Assembly (NCBI RefSeq): GCF_011077955.1 | Contig: NZ_JAALBX010000004.1 | Span: 1 to 64,000 of the forward strand | Reading direction: 5' to 3' | Source of the DNA: Citrobacter freundii | GTDB taxonomy: Bacteria > Pseudomonadota > Gammaproteobacteria > Enterobacterales > Enterobacteriaceae | Length of the DNA stretch: 64,000 bases | Shown: in pieces, positions 59,366 to 64,000 of the stretch | Layout of the letters: each line of letters opens with the position of its first letter | How positions within the stretch are numbered: position 1 is the stretch's first letter | Position numbers and translations under genes: made by a program | The notes under the pieces: model-generated | What the model was told of the DNA's origin: nothing | What the model saw: only the letters and a program-made list of their open reading frames with translations | Database searches by the model: none

Positions 59366-61174
59366 TTAGGACAGCGCTTCTACCGGCCGCGCCTCAACAC
59401 CACGGGCACGCCACAGTACAATCCAGCGCTGGATGGACGACACCATAATCACGAAGCCCAACGCCACCATAATAATGGAGATGGTTCCGTTGAAGAGGTT
59501 GTAGCCTTTCGCCGCAGAGTTGAAGTACACGTTTGTCACCATCCAGTACGCGGCGTAGTTAACCGTCACGTACAGGTAGGCCAGCGGTACCAGACAAGTG
59601 AGCGCGTACCAGCGTTTTTTGGACATGCGCATAATGATCGTTGCGCCAATCATCAGGCCAATGGATGCCATGAGCTGGTTAGATACCCCAAACAGCGCCC
59701 AGACGGAGTTGATATCGCCGGAATTAAGCAGATAACCCCACAGGACACAGGCGACGATACTGCAACCAATCGCGCCCGGCATCCAGTTGGTGCGTTTCAG
59801 CGGCGCCCACAGATCACCGAAGAAATCCTGCAGCAAGTAGCGCGCTACGCGGGTACCGGAGTCAACGGCGGTCAGGATAAATACCGCCTCGAACATCACC
59901 ACAAACTGGAAGAAATACGACGCCAGATGGCTAAACCACGGAATACGGGTAAAGATGTCCGCCATCCCCACCGCCAGGGTTACTGCCCCGCCGGTACGCC
60001 CATAGAGATCAAGACCAATCTCCTGGCTGAGTTTCGGCAGGTTAACCACATCCATGCCAAGGCCTGCAAACACCTGCGGCGCGGAGTTAATCGCAAAGTA
60101 GTCTGCCGGATGCAGGGCGGTTGCGGCAATCAATGCCATTACGCCCACTACGCATTCAGCACACATGGCGCCAAAGGCCACCGGCAGGATGTCGTTCCAT
60201 TTGTCGATCTGTTTCGGCGTGGTGCCGGAACCGATAAAGGCGTGGAAACCAGAGATAGCGCCACAGGCGATGGTGATTGAGATAAACGGCCAGACCGGAC
60301 CGGCCAGTACCGGGCCATTACCATGAATAAACTGGGTCACCGCCGGGAACTGAATTTCCGGGTTGATGAATACCACGCCAATAACCAGTGCGCCGAAGAC
60401 GCCGATTTTCATAAAGCTCGACAGGTAACCGCGCGGCGTTAACAGCATCCAGACCGGCAGCGCGGTAGCAAAGAAAGCGTAGAAAGGCAGGACCAGGCTC
60501 ACCGTTGAAGCTTTAAGGCTTAACCATTCGCCAAAAGCGGAGGCCTGAATATACGGCCCTATCAGCACGCAGCCGAAGATAACCAGAATACCAACCCAGG
60601 TCGCGCCGCGCATGCTGCCGGTGAAACGCTCCCACAGCCCCACGCCGATGGCGACCGGAATGGTCATAAATACGGCGAAGGTACCCCACGGGTTACGCTC
60701 AAGAGCGTGGACCACCACCATGGACAGACCCGCCATGGTAATAGTAATGATGAATAACATCGCAAGGCCCGTACACCAGCCGGCAATCGGGCCCAGCTCG
60801 GATTTCGCGACTTCAGACAGCGACTTACCCTGATGCTTCATTGAGGCGAACAGCACGACGGTATCATGTACCGCGCCGCCGACAACGCAACCTACCAGCA
60901 GCCAAAGGAAGCCCGGGAAGTAACCGTACTGGGCAGCCAGTACCGGCCCTACAAGCGGACCTGCGGCTGCAATGGCGGCAAAGTGACTGCCGAAGTTAAC
61001 CCATTTTTTAGTCGGGACGTAATCTTTGCCGTCCTCAAAAACATGCGAAGGCGTGACCTCGCTGTCATCTGCGTTAAGCACTTTACGGACGAAAAACACG
61101 CCGTAAAGACGATAGCAAATGGCAAGGATACACAGGGTCGCAATAACAAACGTCAGTGCGTGTGACATAGCCAA
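59366..61174 (-). CDS. CstA-family transporter, probable pyruvate permease
   Basis: 602-residue inner membrane protein with about sixteen helices. CstA family blocks: DGKDYVPTKKWVNFGSHFAAIAAAGPLVGPVLAAQ, ACGAISGFHAFIGSGTTPKQI, ILTAVDSGTRVARYLLQDFFG and ALFGVSNQLMASIGL. It is about 100 residues shorter than E. coli CstA and BtsT. E. coli relatives import peptides or pyruvate with protons. Its neighbour is the pyruvate sensor BtsSR, and a BtsR-like site precedes it, so a pyruvate role is likely. K-12 has no such gene here; btsT is elsewhere. Confidence 0.88.
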   Translation of the reverse strand: MAMSHALTFVIATLCILAICYRLYGVFFVRKVLNADDSEVTPSHVFEDGKDYVPTKKWVNFGSHFAAIAAAGPLVGPVLAAQYGYFPGFLWLLVGCVVGGAVHDTVVLFASMKHQGKSLSEVAKSELGPIAGWCTGLAMLFIITITMAGLSMVVVHALERNPWGTFAVFMTIPVAIGVGLWERFTGSMRGATWVGILVIFGCVLIGPYIQASAFGEWLSLKASTVSLVLPFYAFFATALPVWMLLTPRGYLSSFMKIGVFGALVIGVVFINPEIQFPAVTQFIHGNGPVLAGPVWPFISITIACGAISGFHAFIGSGTTPKQIDKWNDILPVAFGAMCAECVVGVMALIAATALHPADYFAINSAPQVFAGLGMDVVNLPKLSQEIGLDLYGRTGGAVTLAVGMADIFTRIPWFSHLASYFFQFVVMFEAVFILTAVDSGTRVARYLLQDFFGDLWAPLKRTNWMPGAIGCSIVACVLWGYLLNSGDINSVWALFGVSNQLMASIGLMIGATIIMRMSKKRWYALTCLVPLAYLYVTVNYAAYWMVTNVYFNSAAKGYNLFNGTISIIMVALGFVIMVSSIQRWIVLWRARGVEARPVEALS

Positions 61175-61246
61175 CTCCAGAGATTTATAAAATATTCAGC
61201 GTCATCCTGGCATGGCTTTGTCACACAATGAGTAGGGACTTACTCC

Positions 61247-61272
61247 AGCGGTCGTATAGCGTTCTAAGCGGT
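61247..61272 (-). promoter_or_regulatory. BtsR-like binding site upstream of the cstA-like gene
   Basis: On the minus strand two ACCGCT half-sites (61272-61267 and 61252-61247) form a direct repeat with a 20-base period, about 75 bases before the start. It resembles the BtsR (YehT) motif at E. coli btsT as I recall it, paired ACCnCT with a 13-base spacer; here the spacer is 14. Confidence 0.6.
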
Positions 61273-61281
61273 CAAAAAGGG

Positions 61282-61758
61282 TTACTGAGCGGCAGAGGGA
61301 TTAAAGCGAACGGCGAGTCCTTTGAGGAAATTACGCAAAAACTGATCGCCGCACTCGCGATAGTTTTTATGTTCCGGGGTGCGCATCATCGCGGTAATCT
61401 CCGGCATTGAGACGCGGAATTTTTGCTCGGTGAGGATAGCCAGAATATCATCGGTCTTCAGCTCAAAGGCGATACGCAGTTTTTTCAGCACGATGTTATT
61501 GGTGATTTTGCGATCCGCTTTCAGCGGCGGTTGGCTCTCATCCTTGCCGCGACGCAAGTAAATCAGCCCGTTTAAAAACGCAGAGAGGACCAGATCCGGG
61601 CAGCGTTTAAAACCCTCTTCTTCCTCTTTTTTAATGTACTGCACCACTTGCTCAGCACTCATTTCTACGTCCGCCAGCGCCAGGGTGGAGACGATGTCGT
61701 TATTGTTCATTTTCAGGGTATAGCGAAGGCTACGTAAAATATCGTTATTCAGCACTGA
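61282..61758 (-). CDS. yehS: DUF1456 protein YehS
   Basis: 158-residue cytosolic protein made of two DUF1456 repeats (NNDILRSLRYTLKMNNNDI and NNIVLKKLRIAFELKTDDI). The function is unknown. The GTG start aligns with E. coli YehS and has an AGAGA site 9 bases upstream; the open frame runs 16 codons further without conservation. Located between the transporter and btsR. Confidence 0.87.
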   Translation of the reverse strand, partial: SVLNNDILRSLRYTLKMNNNDIVSTLALADVEMSAEQVVQYIKKEEEEGFKRCPDLVLSAFLNGLIYLRRGKDESQPPLKADRKITNNIVLKKLRIAFELKTDDILAILTEQKFRVSMPEITAMMRTPEHKNYRECGDQFLRNFLKGLAVRFNPSAAQ

Positions 61759-61830
61759 GGTGTTCTCTTTGATACGGCGGGAAAAGACCAGTGTACCATT
61801 TTCCACTGGCCGACTACTGATAAAAACGTA

Positions 61831-62550
61831 CTACAGCCCGAGCGCCTCTTTAAGGCTTTTTAAATAGCGGCGGCTAACCGGCACGGTTTGCCCGTCGCGC
61901 AGCAGCAGTTCCGCCTGGCCGTTTTCCTCCAGCCGAATCTCTCTGAGGTGGGCCATATTGACCAGATATTGTCGGTGGCAGCGCAGCAGCGGCGTGCGGC
62001 TTTCCAGGGTGCGCAGCGTCAACTCGGTAAACCCCTCCTGCCCTTGGGCGCTGGTGACATACACCCCGCTCAAGCGGCTGCTGACAAACGCCACATCGTC
62101 CATCTGCAACAGCCAAATGCGGCTATGCCCGGCGCAGGGAATATATTTAAGGTGTTGCTGGCTGGCGCTCAATAGCGACACATCCTGCGGCGCGCACTCC
62201 TGACGCAGGCGATCGAGCGTCTTCGCCAAACGTCCGGCTTCAATGGGTTTTAGCAGATAATCAAAGGCATGCTCTTCAAAGGCTTTCACCGCATATTCGT
62301 CATACGCCGTGAGGAACACAATGCGAGGCCGGTGGCTCGGATCGAGCATTCCCACCATTTCAAGCCCGGAAATACGCGGCATTTGGATATCCAGAAACAG
62401 CACATCGGGACGCAGCCGATGTACCGCGCTGATGCCTTCCACCGCATTGGCGCACTCGCCGATAATGTCAATATCGCTGTGTTCGTCCAGCAGGAAACGT
62501 AAATTCTCGCGCGCCAGCGGTTCGTCATCAACCAAAAGCACCTTTAACAT
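61831..62550 (-). CDS. btsR: Response regulator BtsR (YehT), LytTR type
   Basis: 239-residue regulator. The receiver has VDDEPLA and phosphoacceptor Asp in [12 protein letters not shown]; the LytTR DNA-binding domain includes [12 protein letters not shown] and [18 protein letters not shown]. In E. coli it is phosphorylated by BtsS on sensing external pyruvate and activates the pyruvate transporter gene btsT. Overlaps the end of btsS by 7 bases. Confidence 0.94.
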   Translation of the reverse strand: MLKVLLVDDEPLARENLRFLLDEHSDIDIIGECANAVEGISAVHRLRPDVLFLDIQMPRISGLEMVGMLDPSHRPRIVFLTAYDEYAVKAFEEHAFDYLLKPIEAGRLAKTLDRLRQECAPQDVSLLSASQQHLKYIPCAGHSRIWLLQMDDVAFVSSRLSGVYVTSAQGQEGFTELTLRTLESRTPLLRCHRQYLVNMAHLREIRLEENGQAELLLRDGQTVPVSRRYLKSLKEALGL

Positions 62551-64000
62551 GGGGCGTCCACCATCGGTAGTTGTAGCGTTATACGGGTAAAATGGTCAGG
62601 CTCGCAGCTTACGGTCATGGAACACGCGTCGCCAAACCGGGCGCGCAGCCGTTTTTCCACCAGGCTCATCCCCAAACCGTTCGTTTGCGGTTTTGATTGA
62701 TACAGCCCGGCGTTGTCTTCAATTTCCACCACCAACTGGTCATGTTGCTGGCGGGCGGTGAGTTGTATTTTTCCGGTTTCCATCATCTGTGAGGTGCCGT
62801 GTTTGATGGCATTCTCAACGATGGGTTGCAGGGTAAAGGCCGGTAATCTGATATGCGCAAGCTCTGATGGCAGCGTGAGTGTGACCTGCAAATGCGCCTG
62901 AAACCGCGCCTTTTCGATTTGCAAATAGGCGTTTACGTGCTCTATCTCATCGGCAAGGGTGACGATTTCTGAGGGGCGCTTGAGGTTTTTGCGAAAAAAG
63001 GTCGACAAATATTGCACCAGTTGCCCGGCCTGCTCGCTGTCGCGGCGGATCACCGCCATCAGGGTATTTAGCGCATTAAACAGAAAATGCGGATTTACCT
63101 GAGCATGGAGCAATTTGATTTCAGATTGAGTAAGCAGCGCTTTTTGCCGCTCATACTGACCGGCCAGAATTTGCGCTGACAGCAGTTGGGCTATCCCCTC
63201 CCCCAGCGTGCGGTTGATGGAGCTGAACAGGCGATTTTTTGCTTCATAAAGCTTAATGGTGCCAATCACCCGTTGGTTTTCACCATAAAGCGGGATAACC
63301 AGCGTTGAGCCGAGTTTACAGTGCGGGTGCAGCGAACAGCGATACGGCACTTCGTTGCCGTCTGCATAGACCACCTCGCCGGTATCAATCGCCCGCCAGG
63401 TATAAGAGGAGGAAATAGGCCGCCCTGGCAGATGATGATCGTCGCCGATACCAACAAAGGCGAGGAGCTTTTCCCGATCGGTTATCGCCACCGCGCCGAT
63501 ATCCAGTTCTTTCCAGATAACGTACGCCACTCTGGCGCTGTTTTCTTCATTAAACCCGAGGCGCAAAATCCCTTCGGTGGAGGCCGCGAGCTTCAGGGCC
63601 GTCGCTGAAAACGCCGAGGTGTATTTTTCAAACATGGCGCGCTTATCAAGCAGGATCCGCATGAACAGCGCTGCGCCGACGGTGTTGGTGACGATCATGG
63701 GCGCGGCGATGCTTTCCACGAGTTTTAACGCATCATGAAAGGGGCGCGCGATAAGCAGGATTATCATCATCTGCACCAGTTCCGCGAAAAAGGTCACCAT
63801 CCCTGCGGTTAACGGGCTGAACAGTTTGTCGCTGCGGCCCTGGCGCAGCAATATGCTGTGAACCAGCCCACCCATCAACCCTTCAACGATAGTAGACACC
63901 ATGCAACTTAACGCAGTCATTCCGCCCATGGAATAACGGTGCAGCCCGCCGGTGAGGCCCACCAACCCGCCTACCACAGGCCCGCCCAGCAGGCCGCCCA
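62544..64000 (-). CDS. btsS: Pyruvate sensor histidine kinase BtsS (YehU), 5' end outside window
   Basis: Partial: the reading frame runs through the right edge, and by comparison with E. coli about 75 N-terminal residues are missing. Visible parts: the end of the 5TM-5TMR_LYT membrane sensor ([21 protein letters not shown]), a GAF domain, and a LytS-type kinase domain with [22 protein letters not shown] and the ATPase motifs NAIKHG and [11 protein letters not shown]. High-affinity pyruvate receptor; partner of BtsR. Confidence 0.94.
   Translation of the reverse strand, partial: GGLLGGPVVGGLVGLTGGLHRYSMGGMTALSCMVSTIVEGLMGGLVHSILLRQGRSDKLFSPLTAGMVTFFAELVQMMIILLIARPFHDALKLVESIAAPMIVTNTVGAALFMRILLDKRAMFEKYTSAFSATALKLAASTEGILRLGFNEENSARVAYVIWKELDIGAVAITDREKLLAFVGIGDDHHLPGRPISSSYTWRAIDTGEVVYADGNEVPYRCSLHPHCKLGSTLVIPLYGENQRVIGTIKLYEAKNRLFSSINRTLGEGIAQLLSAQILAGQYERQKALLTQSEIKLLHAQVNPHFLFNALNTLMAVIRRDSEQAGQLVQYLSTFFRKNLKRPSEIVTLADEIEHVNAYLQIEKARFQAHLQVTLTLPSELAHIRLPAFTLQPIVENAIKHGTSQMMETGKIQLTARQQHDQLVVEIEDNAGLYQSKPQTNGLGMSLVEKRLRARFGDACSMTVSCEPDHFTRITLQLPMVDAPC

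Noticed and set aside
59201-60280. 359-codon open frame on the plus strand opposite the cstA-like gene
   Set aside because: It is a shadow of the high-GC membrane protein gene: composition is His/Arg/Gln-rich, with no family resemblance, and it crosses the thi-box.
1-64000. CRISPR arrays, tRNA or rRNA genes, intact insertion sequences
   Set aside because: I looked for regularly spaced repeats, cloverleaf tRNA ends and transposase genes and saw none.

Overview
The window is chromosomal DNA of an enterobacterium (family Enterobacteriaceae). Almost every gene has a close Escherichia coli K-12 counterpart in the same local order, and E. coli-type small RNAs (RybB, CyaR) and a thiM TPP riboswitch are present. 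The genus cannot be fixed from the sequence alone. A GH31/MFS/LacI locus, a CstA-type gene beside btsSR and orphan type VI secretion (T6SS) modules suggest a Cronobacter/Kosakonia/Enterobacter-like lineage rather than Escherichia or Salmonella.

Layout. Positions 1-25 kb match the 19-minute region of K-12 in reverse: ybjM, ybjL, rybB, rcdA, ybjJ, ybjI, mdfA, ybjG, deoR, dacC, gstB, yliI, bssR, [island], rimO, gsiDCBA-iaaA, moeAB. The K-12 neighbours ybjH and yliE/yliF are missing. At 25-30 kb a divergent LacI regulator and an MFS transporter-GH31 glycosidase pair sit at the junction with a second K-12 block from the 46-minute region: asmA, dcd, udk, dgcE, alkA, yegD, mdtABCD-baeSR, [T6SS module], trhP, cyaR, yegS, fbaB, thiD, thiM, a CstA-family transporter, yehS, btsR, and btsS, which is cut by the window end.

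Two accessory insertions stand out. The first (12.28-15.19 kb) is a 2.8-kb AT-rich island flanked by a 127-bp direct repeat of the rimO promoter and first codons. The copy next to rimO is intact; the far copy has a stop codon. It holds a small unknown gene, a PAAR-DUF3289 T6SS effector candidate and a DUF943 putative immunity protein, followed by a ColE1-type RNA I/RNA II control region lacking the replicative half. The second (50.77-53.59 kb) is a tandem duplication of an hcp-Tlde1-Tldi1 module between baeR and trhP. In the second copy hcp is truncated by an internal deletion, while the L,D-transpeptidase-like effector and an immunity gene remain.

The remaining genes form familiar systems: glutathione import and gamma-glutamyl/isoaspartyl peptide breakdown (Gsi, IaaA), molybdenum cofactor synthesis (MoeAB), envelope stress and drug efflux (BaeSR/MdtABCD, MdfA), c-di-GMP synthesis (DgcE), thiamine salvage (ThiDM) and pyruvate sensing (BtsSR). 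A pair of half-sites resembling a BtsR operator lies directly upstream of the neighbouring cstA-like gene.
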